From an uncultured Candidatus Poseidoniales archaeon (GTDB lineage Archaea; Thermoplasmatota; Poseidoniia; Poseidoniales; Poseidoniaceae), in the NCBI GenBank assembly GCA_902563095.1, contig CACEWA010000011.1:1-39937 (forward strand): a stretch of DNA of 39,937 nt, read 5' to 3'. Under the pieces are notes generated by a model. It saw nothing but the letters and a program-made list of their open reading frames with translations, was not told the origin of the DNA and did not search any database. This document shows, piece after piece, positions 1 to 6,928 of this stretch (its first letter is position 1; each line of letters starts with the position of its first letter). The position numbers and the translations under genes were made by a program.

Positions 1-182
1 TCCTTGAGGATGCAATCGGTGCAACAAATCCATGGATATTAGGCACGACATTGACAATGATCTGTATCGGATTATTGTTCGTGCTTTCATGGATGCGAGT
101 CGCTACTGCAAAACACGGGGATTCCGATTTAGAATGGGAATTGGATGAAGAGTTCGACGAAGAAGAGTTCGACGAAGATTGA
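1..182 (+). CDS. C-terminal end of a membrane protein (5' partial)
   Basis: An open frame enters from the left edge (codons in phase with position 3) and stops at TGA 180-182, leaving 59 readable residues. They contain one clear hydrophobic span (WILGTTLTMICIGLLFVLSW), then a short basic stretch and a strongly acidic tail ending FDEEEFDED. The arrangement suggests the last transmembrane helix of an integral membrane protein with a cytoplasmic acidic C-terminus. Too little remains to assign a family. The stop lies 26 nt upstream of the nadE start on the same strand, so the two genes may be co-transcribed. Confidence 0.7.
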   Translation, partial: LEDAIGATNPWILGTTLTMICIGLLFVLSWMRVATAKHGDSDLEWELDEEFDEEEFDED

Positions 183-208
183 GTCTATTGTGTCAACGGG
201 GGGATTAT

Positions 209-1894
209 GTGACTTCAAAAATTGCTTTATTGCAGGCTAATCCCATTGTAGGAGATATTGGCGGTAACGCCGAAATGATCTGCGATTTGGCGGAAATTGC
301 AGCAGAGGCTGGCGCTAGTTTTGCAGTTACTACTGAATTAGCAATTAGCGGCTATCCTCCCAGAGATTTGTTACTTCAGTCTGATTTCGTAAACGAATGC
401 CATAATGTTGCAAGCGCCTTGGAAACGGAAATTCCAGTTTTGGTAGGGACCCCAGTTCCTCCACACACAGACCGTTCTTTACCTGGTAATGGTGTAGTTA
501 GAGCCGGTGACTCTGTTCGTGAAGTTACTCGTAAACAATTGTTGCCGACTTACGATGTTTTTGATGAAGCACGCTATTTTGAAGCGGATGAAAGGCCGGG
601 AATTGCAAGAACAATTGCAGGTTTAGATATTGGAGTTACAATTTGTGAAGATGCTTGGCAACATTGCGGAGCAACTCCCAATGATTACGAAAGTGACCCG
701 ATTGCTCAAATTGTTGAATGGGGGCGCCAAGGAGTCGTCTTAGACGCTACTGTAAATCTCTCAGCTTCACCATATCATGCCAACAAATCTGGAATCAGAA
801 TTGCAGTTGCTCGCAGTGCAGCATCTTCTCTCAATCATCCATTCTTGCTGGCAAACCAAGTCGGTGGAAATGACGACCTGTTATTCGATGGACGTTCAAT
901 CATCGCTTGGCCGGATGGCACAGTAGTCATTGGCCCAGCGTGGTCACAAGGAGTTTTACTCACGGATTTGTCAGATCCTAAAGCCTGTACCTGGATAGGA
1001 GAAGGCGAGATTAGGATTCTAAAGCCGGATGAAGATTTAGAAGAAGACGAGGGTGATTTGCTTGATGCGATAATTATCGGTTTGTCTGATTATTGTATGA
1101 AGAGTGGGATTTCAAAAATTGTTCTTGGAATGTCAGGTGGTATCGATTCCGCTCTAGCAGCATGCGTTGCCAGTGCAGCGGTCGGCGCACAGAATGTCAC
1201 TGGAATTTCTATGCCTTCTAAGCATTCAAGCCAGCACAGCATAGACGATGCCAAGGCTACAGCTGAAGCATTAGGTCTTGATTTCTCGATACAACCAATA
1301 ACGGATTTGCATGATGCTTCAGAGTTAGCCCTTAGAGGGATTCTCGAGGGAGGTCATCCTGTTGCTGGAGAGAACCTGCAAGCAAGACTTCGAGGATTGA
1401 TTGTGATGGCACATGCTAATGCGCATGGCGCTATGGCAATTGCTACAGGTAACAAATCTGAACTTGGGCAGGGTTACTGCACTTTGTATGGAGATATGGC
1501 TGGAGGCTATGCTCCATTGGGTGACTTATACAAAATGGAAGTTTACGCATTAGCCAGGTTGTTTAACGAGAGAATGGGTGTTGAAGCCGTAACAGAATCA
1601 ACACTAACTAAGCCGCCGAGTGCTGAACTTGCACCGGACCAGAAAGATGAGGACAGTCTTCCTCCATATCCCATTCTAGATGAGATTCTTCGTTTACACA
1701 TAGAAGATGGTCTTGATGCGACACAGATAACGGCAAAGGGCCATGACAAAAAAACCGTCAAGGAAGTACTAACACGTCTTGCTAAAAATGAACACAAGCG
1801 TTGGCAAATGCCGCCTGCTCCTCGTGTTTCCAAGAGAGCATTTGGTCAAGGTTGGCGCCAACCTCTGGCTGCTCGCCATGATTGGCGTCAATGA
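209..1894 (+). CDS. nadE: Glutamine-dependent NAD+ synthetase
   Basis: Last step of NAD biosynthesis: ATP-dependent amidation of nicotinic acid adenine dinucleotide, with ammonia from glutamine. The 561 residues carry two domains. The N-terminal nitrilase-type glutaminase (about 1-260) has a catalytic triad readable as E43, K109 and C146 in TICEDAW. The C-terminal synthetase domain has the PP-loop SGGIDS at 309-314 and the family motifs ATGNKSELGQGY and TKPPSAELAPDQKDED. I chose the GTG at 209 because a G-rich Shine-Dalgarno run lies just upstream and the protein then begins TSKIALLQANPIVGD, where family members normally start. The in-frame TTG at 179 would overlap the preceding stop. Length suits the two-domain class, so free ammonia is probably not the only donor. 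Confidence 0.95.
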   Translation: MTSKIALLQANPIVGDIGGNAEMICDLAEIAAEAGASFAVTTELAISGYPPRDLLLQSDFVNECHNVASALETEIPVLVGTPVPPHTDRSLPGNGVVRAGDSVREVTRKQLLPTYDVFDEARYFEADERPGIARTIAGLDIGVTICEDAWQHCGATPNDYESDPIAQIVEWGRQGVVLDATVNLSASPYHANKSGIRIAVARSAASSLNHPFLLANQVGGNDDLLFDGRSIIAWPDGTVVIGPAWSQGVLLTDLSDPKACTWIGEGEIRILKPDEDLEEDEGDLLDAIIIGLSDYCMKSGISKIVLGMSGGIDSALAACVASAAVGAQNVTGISMPSKHSSQHSIDDAKATAEALGLDFSIQPITDLHDASELALRGILEGGHPVAGENLQARLRGLIVMAHANAHGAMAIATGNKSELGQGYCTLYGDMAGGYAPLGDLYKMEVYALARLFNERMGVEAVTESTLTKPPSAELAPDQKDEDSLPPYPILDEILRLHIEDGLDATQITAKGHDKKTVKEVLTRLAKNEHKRWQMPPAPRVSKRAFGQGWRQPLAARHDWRQ

Positions 1895-1995
1895 ATGATT
1901 ATCCATTCATCGCTTAATTCTCCGTCACAGACATTCTATGATTAGAGTGTATTCCCTACAAAGTGTTCATGAGAGTGTTTCTCTAGCGTCTATTC

Positions 1996-3729
1996 ATGGA
2001 GTTACCCGAAAGGCTCGCAACAATGCTTTCGGGCGCAGAGGGGTTGACTCGCCAGAAGGCTGCTAGATTGGTGATAGATTTAGCAAATACAGCAGGTGCT
2101 GAAGGGTTCATTGAAGTTAATCACAGTCACGTATCTGGAGTATCTGTAATCACTGGCGGGCATGGTTTGCGAAGATTCCTTGCAGATTTAGCAGGAGAGG
2201 GTTCGGTAGCGATTCCAACTACGCTGAATTCTGCAGGCTGCGATAAGAGAAAGATGGAAGAGATGGATATCGACTATCCAGATTTTTTGCAGCAACAATT
2301 CGAGATTATTACTGCTTACGAGCAACTTGGAATTGAGTCTACCTTGTCATGCACGCCTTATGATAGGGGGATAGAAGGAGAATCGGGGATCGCTTCATGG
2401 GCGGAGTCCAATGCGGTTGCATTCTCAAATTCATGGACAGACCTAGTTACCAACCGCGAGTCTGGGCTATCCGCTTTAGCAACTGCACTCACAGGTTATG
2501 CTCCGAAATGGGGTTTACATCTAGAAGAAAATAGAGTTCCTAACATTGTTGTAGATGTTGAATGTGATTTATCTTCGTTAGCGGATTGGTCAATACTTGG
2601 TGATTGGATTGGCAAGCAGGTAAGGCCGGGATGGGATGTTCCATACGGCCCAATGCCGCTAATTCGTGGATTGCCTTCATACATCAGTTTCGCATCTAAG
2701 AAGGCATTGACGGCCGCTGCTGCTAACTATGGTTGTGCAATGCTTTGGGCTGAAGGACATACCAAGGCTCCTACATTGACAGGTAAAGAAGAAACTCTAG
2801 TTTTCACAGAGCAAGATTTGGCTGCAAGGTACGAAGATTTAGCTCCTAAAGGGCAAGTTGACCTAGTGGTTATTGGTTGTCCTCAAGCCAGTCTTGAAGA
2901 GATTAGAATCACGGCTGCTGCGGTGCGTTCTCACAGTGAGATGGGCCAACTAATCCCAGATGAGCGACTTTGGGTTTTCACCTCGAGACATAACTACCAA
3001 CTCGCTGAAGCCGACGGCTCCATCGGAATTTTAGAAGAAGCTGGAGCCGTTATTCTGCAAGATACCTGTCCTGAAGTAACACCTTACAATCGTAATCATT
3101 ACAATCATCTAATGACAAATTCTCTCAAGGCTGAACATTACCTAACTAGCGGTCTAAACAAGATGCCAACATCTGTTGGAACGATTCAGGATTGCATAGC
3201 ACACGCCTTCAATCCTGGATTGAGCGAGGGAGAGGTCACACAGTTGCAACCTAAGGCGCAGCCACAGCATGCTTCTGCAAAAACACATCAATCTGGTGGA
3301 TGCTCAATCACAGGCGGTGGCCTTGAATCTCAAGGAGATTGGGAAGTCGAAGGTAGAGCGATGGTAACAGATGTAGCGATTACATATCTAGGGTATGTCA
3401 ATCGGGATAGTGGTGTGATTGAGGAAGTTGGTCACCCCTTGGATGGGCAATCTATTGAGGATACGATTCTGATTTATCCTAAGGGTTCAGGTTCAACGGT
3501 TGCTCCTTACGTCCTAATGGGATTAATCTACACCGGAAAGGGGCCAAGAGCAATTGTCAATCGAGATGTTTGCTCGTTAACTCTTCCCGCATGTAGTCTT
3601 CTTGATTTGCCTTATTCTCATGGATTCGAAGAAGATCCATGTCTCGCAATCAATGACGGTGACATGGTCAGAGTAAGCAAAGTTGGGGACAAGGTCACGG
3701 TTCAAGTTCTGGAGCGCGTAGGTGAGTGA
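1996..3729 (+). CDS. AcnX-type dehydratase, large and small domains fused (candidate phosphomevalonate dehydratase)
   Basis: This 577-residue protein matches the aconitase-X family. The catalytic large domain (about 1-420) includes TTLNSAGCDKRKMEEM, CTPYDRG and the Fe-S-type cysteines. After a Q/A-rich linker, a swivel domain (about 448-577, DUF126 type) carries the signature YPKGSGSTVAPYVLMGL. In most archaea the two parts are separate subunits of phosphomevalonate dehydratase in the alternative mevalonate pathway to isoprenoids. In bacteria, fused AcnX proteins act on hydroxyproline. Archaeal context favours the mevalonate role, but the fusion leaves substrate uncertain. No Shine-Dalgarno precedes the ATG, suggesting a leaderless message. 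The next gene begins immediately after this stop, so the two are likely co-translated. Confidence 0.85.
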   Translation: MELPERLATMLSGAEGLTRQKAARLVIDLANTAGAEGFIEVNHSHVSGVSVITGGHGLRRFLADLAGEGSVAIPTTLNSAGCDKRKMEEMDIDYPDFLQQQFEIITAYEQLGIESTLSCTPYDRGIEGESGIASWAESNAVAFSNSWTDLVTNRESGLSALATALTGYAPKWGLHLEENRVPNIVVDVECDLSSLADWSILGDWIGKQVRPGWDVPYGPMPLIRGLPSYISFASKKALTAAAANYGCAMLWAEGHTKAPTLTGKEETLVFTEQDLAARYEDLAPKGQVDLVVIGCPQASLEEIRITAAAVRSHSEMGQLIPDERLWVFTSRHNYQLAEADGSIGILEEAGAVILQDTCPEVTPYNRNHYNHLMTNSLKAEHYLTSGLNKMPTSVGTIQDCIAHAFNPGLSEGEVTQLQPKAQPQHASAKTHQSGGCSITGGGLESQGDWEVEGRAMVTDVAITYLGYVNRDSGVIEEVGHPLDGQSIEDTILIYPKGSGSTVAPYVLMGLIYTGKGPRAIVNRDVCSLTLPACSLLDLPYSHGFEEDPCLAINDGDMVRVSKVGDKVTVQVLERVGE

Positions 3730-4629
3730 ATGCGTATACTGGTGACGGGAGGAGCGGGTTTCCTCGGCTCACACTTGGTCGATGCATTGGTTGCTCGAGG
3801 CGATGAAGTTGTTGTCTTAGACGATTTATCCAGAGGGGATAAGGCGCATATCAACCCAAATGCAACATTCATCCAAGGAGATGTTCGCTCATTTGCTGAT
3901 TGGGAAAAAGCGTGTGATGGTTTCAATCCTGATGTAATTCATCACTTAGCTGCTATCAACGGCACTCGTAGATTCCACAAAGAAGCAAATTTAGTTGTAG
4001 ATGTCAATGTAAATGGTACGAGAATGTCTTTACGGGCTGCTAAAAAATTTGATTCAAATCTCATATTCTATTCTTCTCCAGAGGCATTCGGTGAACAAGA
4101 ATCTATGCCTTTGAACAACGAATCCACAAGTGTGTTCACTCCTGCACATTTACACCAGCGTCATTCGTATGGTGCTTCGAAGCACATTGGGGAATTATTG
4201 TGTCAATTCGAATCGAGAAAGGGATTGGATATACGCATAGTTCGTCCATGCAACGTGTATGGCCCCAGACTTCGTGGAGATGATAACGGACAAGTAGTTT
4301 CAATGATGATGGAATCTAATCCAATCGTGGTACACGGGGATGGATTACAAACAAGAAGTCTGACCTGGATTCATGATGTGATTGAAGGTTTACTCAAGGT
4401 CAATGACAAAGCTAATCTTTCAGGAAAAGCATTCAACCTTGGCTCAAATGAAGAGATTTCAATGCTAGACTTGGCAACAAAAATCGCAAAACTAAGGGGC
4501 GTAGGCGTCACTCATGGCGATACTAACCATGGAGATAGCAGAAGGCGTCTTCCTGATGTTTCAATGAACAAAGAAATTCAATGGTCTGCTCGGACCACTT
4601 TGGATGAGGGTTTATCTCAACTCCTGTGA
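3730..4629 (+). CDS. NAD(P)-dependent sugar-nucleotide epimerase/dehydratase
   Basis: An extended short-chain dehydrogenase of 299 residues. The Rossmann dinucleotide motif GGAGFLGSH sits at 7-15, the catalytic Tyr-x3-Lys at Y147/K151 (SYGASK), and the SSPEAFGE segment near 115 matches the active-site serine region. RPCNVYGPR and the downstream LTWIHDV segment are typical of UDP-sugar 4-epimerases and decarboxylases. It probably makes a nucleotide sugar for surface glycans or protein glycosylation, but the exact substrate cannot be read from sequence. The ATG abuts the TGA of the AcnX gene with no spacer, implying translational coupling to an enzyme of unrelated chemistry. Its 3' end overlaps the convergent flavoprotein gene by 13 nt. 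Confidence 0.9.
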   Translation: MRILVTGGAGFLGSHLVDALVARGDEVVVLDDLSRGDKAHINPNATFIQGDVRSFADWEKACDGFNPDVIHHLAAINGTRRFHKEANLVVDVNVNGTRMSLRAAKKFDSNLIFYSSPEAFGEQESMPLNNESTSVFTPAHLHQRHSYGASKHIGELLCQFESRKGLDIRIVRPCNVYGPRLRGDDNGQVVSMMMESNPIVVHGDGLQTRSLTWIHDVIEGLLKVNDKANLSGKAFNLGSNEEISMLDLATKIAKLRGVGVTHGDTNHGDSRRRLPDVSMNKEIQWSARTTLDEGLSQLL

Positions 4630-5390
4630 TGAGTTGCGATGTGCGCCCAATCGATTGGACTGGGTGTCAATCTGTCCATTCCATGCTGGCAAAGTAAGGA
4701 TAGGCCTTCTTCGGGAGGTAGGTATGACGGAACGATCATACTCTCAACTCTAAGTGTAAGCAGCCTTGCTACAGCACCTTCAGGTAATGGATTATCTTCG
4801 ACTAATCTGCATTTCATGACAACTACTGCCAACGGGTGAATTGGGCCATCACTGTCCAATAATTCCCATTCACTTCCCTCTATTGGCTTACTTGCAATGT
4901 CTACATCTGCTGCAGCTTTACTGGTTGGTGCAAGGAATTGCAGTTCGCATTCTTTGCTTTCTATGAGGTTAAGATAGGTGTCCCTTTGCCGTCCTTCTCT
5001 ATTTTGTGATAGCGACATAACAATTAGTGGAGGTGAATTTGATACGACTGAAATACTAGTCATCGGAGCAATGTTTTCTCTGTCTTCGCTTCTGGTTGAA
5101 ACCATCGCTAGCGGTCTTGGTGATGCGGCTGCAGTTAGCCATTTAGCCCGAGTTAAATGATCCAATTCTTCCATGTCAAGTTCCATGTCAGCCGTAGGAG
5201 ATTTCCTTTCGAACCAATGGTCAAGGTCACCCTTTTCTATCTCTTCTAGGGCGTACTGGGTGTAATTTCTGTATGCTTTCCATTCAGCGATTATTTCAGA
5301 ATCATCGCCTCTTTCTTCCTTTCTCTTCATAGAAGAATCAGCATATTCGATGCATCTTCTGAGGAATTCGCATACCGATTTTTTACTCAC
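4617..5390 (-). CDS. Flavin-reductase-like FMN-binding split-barrel protein with helical N-terminal extension
   Basis: The C-terminal two thirds matches the flavin reductase/DIM6-NTAB split-barrel family: ASPRPLAMVSTRSEDRENIAPMTSISVVSNSPPLIVMS, read in parts, is the classical flavin-binding entry, followed by conserved ECELQF and LVEDNPLPEG stretches. About 70 N-terminal residues are charged and helical and are not part of the fold. I chose the GTG start because AGGAGGG lies 7 nt upstream and the start overlaps the acyltransferase stop by 8 nt. An ATG 27 nt further upstream would put that Shine-Dalgarno inside the gene. The gene is third in the operon peroxiredoxin, acyltransferase, flavoprotein. 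Substrate is unknown; a flavin-dependent redox partner role is plausible. Confidence 0.8.
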   Translation of the reverse strand: MSKKSVCEFLRRCIEYADSSMKRKEERGDDSEIIAEWKAYRNYTQYALEEIEKGDLDHWFERKSPTADMELDMEELDHLTRAKWLTAAASPRPLAMVSTRSEDRENIAPMTSISVVSNSPPLIVMSLSQNREGRQRDTYLNLIESKECELQFLAPTSKAAADVDIASKPIEGSEWELLDSDGPIHPLAVVVMKCRLVEDNPLPEGAVARLLTLRVESMIVPSYLPPEEGLSLLCQHGMDRLTPSPIDWAHIATHHRS

Positions 5391-5850
5391 CTGACTCCCT
5401 CCTTGAATGGTACTCATCTAAAGTCATTAGAAATTTTGCAGGATTTCCTGCCCACACTTGATTGCTTGGTACATCGTTTGTTACTACAGAGCCGGCTCCT
5501 ACAACACAACCTGATTCTAGAGTTACTCCAGCAACAACTGTGGCATTTGCTCCTATTACCACTTTGTCTTCGACCACAACCGGGGACCATTTGCCTCCAG
5601 AAGGAGGATGGCGGTCGTTTGTTAGTGTGGCATTTGGTCCGATGAATACCTCGCTTCCGATTACACAACCATCTGCTATGTATACGGAGCCTTGGATTTT
5701 GCAATTCTCTCCAATCTTCACATTTTTGCCAATATGAGATAATGCTCCAATGTTTGTTCTATTACCAATCGATTCACTAGCAATCATACAAGGCTGCCAT
5801 GCAATTGCGCCATGTGGCAACTCGACCTTACGGCCGTTAAGCTCACTCAT
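5383..5850 (-). CDS. Left-handed beta-helix (hexapeptide) acyltransferase
   Basis: A 155-residue protein built of hexapeptide repeats (for example IGENCKIQGSVYIADGCVIG and VIGANATVVAGVTLESG), ending in the conserved AGNPAKFL of the sugar O/N-acetyltransferase family. TNDRHPP in the centre resembles the loop of WlbB/WbpD-type enzymes that acetylate UDP-3-amino-glucuronate derivatives. Its role is probably to acetylate an amino-sugar nucleotide for surface glycans, consistent with the epimerase encoded nearby. The gene overlaps the upstream peroxiredoxin stop by 8 nt (ATGAGTGA) and the downstream flavoprotein start by 8 nt, so all three are translationally coupled. The acetyl acceptor is not determinable here. 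Confidence 0.87.
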   Translation of the reverse strand: MSELNGRKVELPHGAIAWQPCMIASESIGNRTNIGALSHIGKNVKIGENCKIQGSVYIADGCVIGSEVFIGPNATLTNDRHPPSGGKWSPVVVEDKVVIGANATVVAGVTLESGCVVGAGSVVTNDVPSNQVWAGNPAKFLMTLDEYHSRRESGE

Positions 5851-6328
5851 CTATTCCCAACTCTCGCATTAGCATAGAAACATGGCCCTTGGCCTTTACA
5901 TTGTAACGAGCGAAAGTTAAGTTTCCATCTTCGCCGATTACGAATGTTGATCTTGCACAACCCATGTATTCCTTGCCATAGTTCTTCTTCATTCTCCATG
6001 TGCCAAATGCTTCGTGAATAGATCCGTCCTCATCCATCAGCAATGGGAAGTTTAACTCTTGTTTGTCAATGAAATTCTCATGGCTTTTTACCGAATCTTT
6101 GGATACTCCAAATACGGTATATCCATGCGAGGAAAGTCTCGCCATATCGTCTCTGAAATCACATGCTTGTACAGTACATCCAGGTGTTGAATCTCTTGGA
6201 TAAAAGTACAGAATCACCTTATTTCCTGAAGATGTTATTTCTGTTAAATTATGACGCACGCCTTTGGAATCTAATGCATCAAATTGCGGAGATTTGCCAC
6301 CGGCTTCGAGTGTTATTGGTTCTGCCAT
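5843..6328 (-). CDS. bcp: Thioredoxin-dependent peroxiredoxin, Bcp/PrxQ type
   Basis: Reduces hydrogen peroxide and organic hydroperoxides with a catalytic cysteine. The motif YFYPRDSTPGCTVQACDFRD contains the peroxidatic Cys and a second Cys five residues later, the arrangement of atypical two-cysteine Bcp proteins. The later FGVSKDS, FPLLMDEDG and RSTFVIGEDG are family landmarks. I placed the start at the ATG giving MAEPITLEAGGKSP, preceded by GGAAGTG. A longer frame (start 6352) adds eight residues with no homology. It is the first gene of a three-gene minus-strand operon, with a TATA-like element and palindrome upstream that could make it a regulated oxidative-stress operon. Confidence 0.93.
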   Translation of the reverse strand: MAEPITLEAGGKSPQFDALDSKGVRHNLTEITSSGNKVILYFYPRDSTPGCTVQACDFRDDMARLSSHGYTVFGVSKDSVKSHENFIDKQELNFPLLMDEDGSIHEAFGTWRMKKNYGKEYMGCARSTFVIGEDGNLTFARYNVKAKGHVSMLMRELGIDE

Positions 6329-6367
6329 GTCACTTCCAGATAGTGATAGCAAATCAAGGCTTTCATT

Positions 6368-6386
6368 CCTAGTTTTTCTTACTAGG
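6368..6386. promoter_or_regulatory. Palindrome CCTAGT-N7-ACTAGG, candidate operator of the bcp operon
   Basis: A perfect 6+6 inverted repeat with a 7-nt T-rich spacer lies 40-58 nt upstream of the bcp start, between the minus-strand TATA-like element and the expected transcription start. That position would suit a repressor. No regulator can be named, and short palindromes do occur by chance. Confidence 0.35.
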
Positions 6387-6392
6387 TGGGGC

Positions 6393-6397
6393 TATAT
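6393..6397 (-). promoter_or_regulatory. TATA-like element for the bcp operon
   Basis: The minus strand reads CATATAGC here. A start about 26 nt downstream would fall near 6368 and give a 5' leader of roughly 40 nt before bcp, compatible with its Shine-Dalgarno. Confidence 0.35.
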
Positions 6398-6466
6398 GTG
6401 CTTGTTATGCAGATTGAATAGTATTGCATTCATTGCGCATGAAAACGAGTACTGCTAGCGATTGTC

Positions 6467-6472
6467 TTATAA
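6467..6472 (+). promoter_or_regulatory. TATA box of the surface/archaellum locus
   Basis: CTTATAATCC lies 25-30 nt upstream of the ATG at 6497. An archaeal transcription start about 25 nt downstream would fall at or just before that ATG, so the first gene is probably read from a nearly leaderless message. This also supports the start chosen for the gene. Confidence 0.5.
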
Positions 6473-6496
6473 TCCGCCCGGAACTTACAGAAGGTC

Positions 6497-6928
6497 ATGG
6501 CAGCCGGGCGTATGTCGAGAAGATGTCGCAAATTCATGCGGCAGATTCACAAGGCGACCACCCGATATGGCTTGCAGGAAATCGCTTCCTCCATCCAAAG
6601 CGACCTTGATCGCCGCTACCTCTCATACGAAGAGGCACTAAATTTGGGTAACATTCTCCAAGACAGGGCAGATACATTGCCTGGTGACGAAATTGTTTAT
6701 GCGGTTTCTGACCGAGACTCTTATCGAAGAACTCTCGAGTTGTATCTCAAGGACGGAGTATTAACTCAGGCTGAACAACTTCTCCTGTGGGAAGAACGAA
6801 GGCGACTAGGTATTGGAGACATAGTTCACAATCAATTGATGGAACAATTGCTAACAGTCTGGACTCGCCAAGGTAAGTCGGTACAGATTCATGCATTTAG
6901 AGGAGGTATGACCGATGTCCAGTCGTAA
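6497..6928 (+). CDS. Small helical protein of unknown function, first gene of the surface/archaellum locus
   Basis: A 143-residue basic, soluble protein that I do not recognise. Secondary structure looks all-helical: a basic N-terminus (RMSRRCRKFMRQIHK), then a segment around YLSYEEALNLGNILQDRAD, and DGVLTQAEQLLLWEERRRLG, which faintly resembles TerB-like or EF-hand-like helical turns. No signal peptide or membrane span is present, so it should be cytoplasmic. The start at 6497 sits about 25 nt below a TATA box; ATG 6512 is an alternative. Its last 14 nt overlap the start of the giant surface protein gene, whose Shine-Dalgarno AGGAGGT lies inside this gene. It should therefore be made in step with its neighbours. 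Confidence 0.75.
   Translation: MAAGRMSRRCRKFMRQIHKATTRYGLQEIASSIQSDLDRRYLSYEEALNLGNILQDRADTLPGDEIVYAVSDRDSYRRTLELYLKDGVLTQAEQLLLWEERRRLGIGDIVHNQLMEQLLTVWTRQGKSVQIHAFRGGMTDVQS

Noticed and set aside
179-208. TTG 179 as the start of NAD synthetase
   Set aside because: It overlaps the previous stop, adds ten residues with no family match, and has no Shine-Dalgarno; GTG 209 has one.
5403-5737. Two plus-strand open frames opposite the acyltransferase
   Set aside because: They lie antisense to a clear hexapeptide-repeat protein, and their translations are low-quality mirrors of the repeat codons.
6424-6609. 61-residue open frame at the start of the surface locus
   Set aside because: It overlaps the TATA box and the better-supported gene at 6497 in another frame, with no motif.
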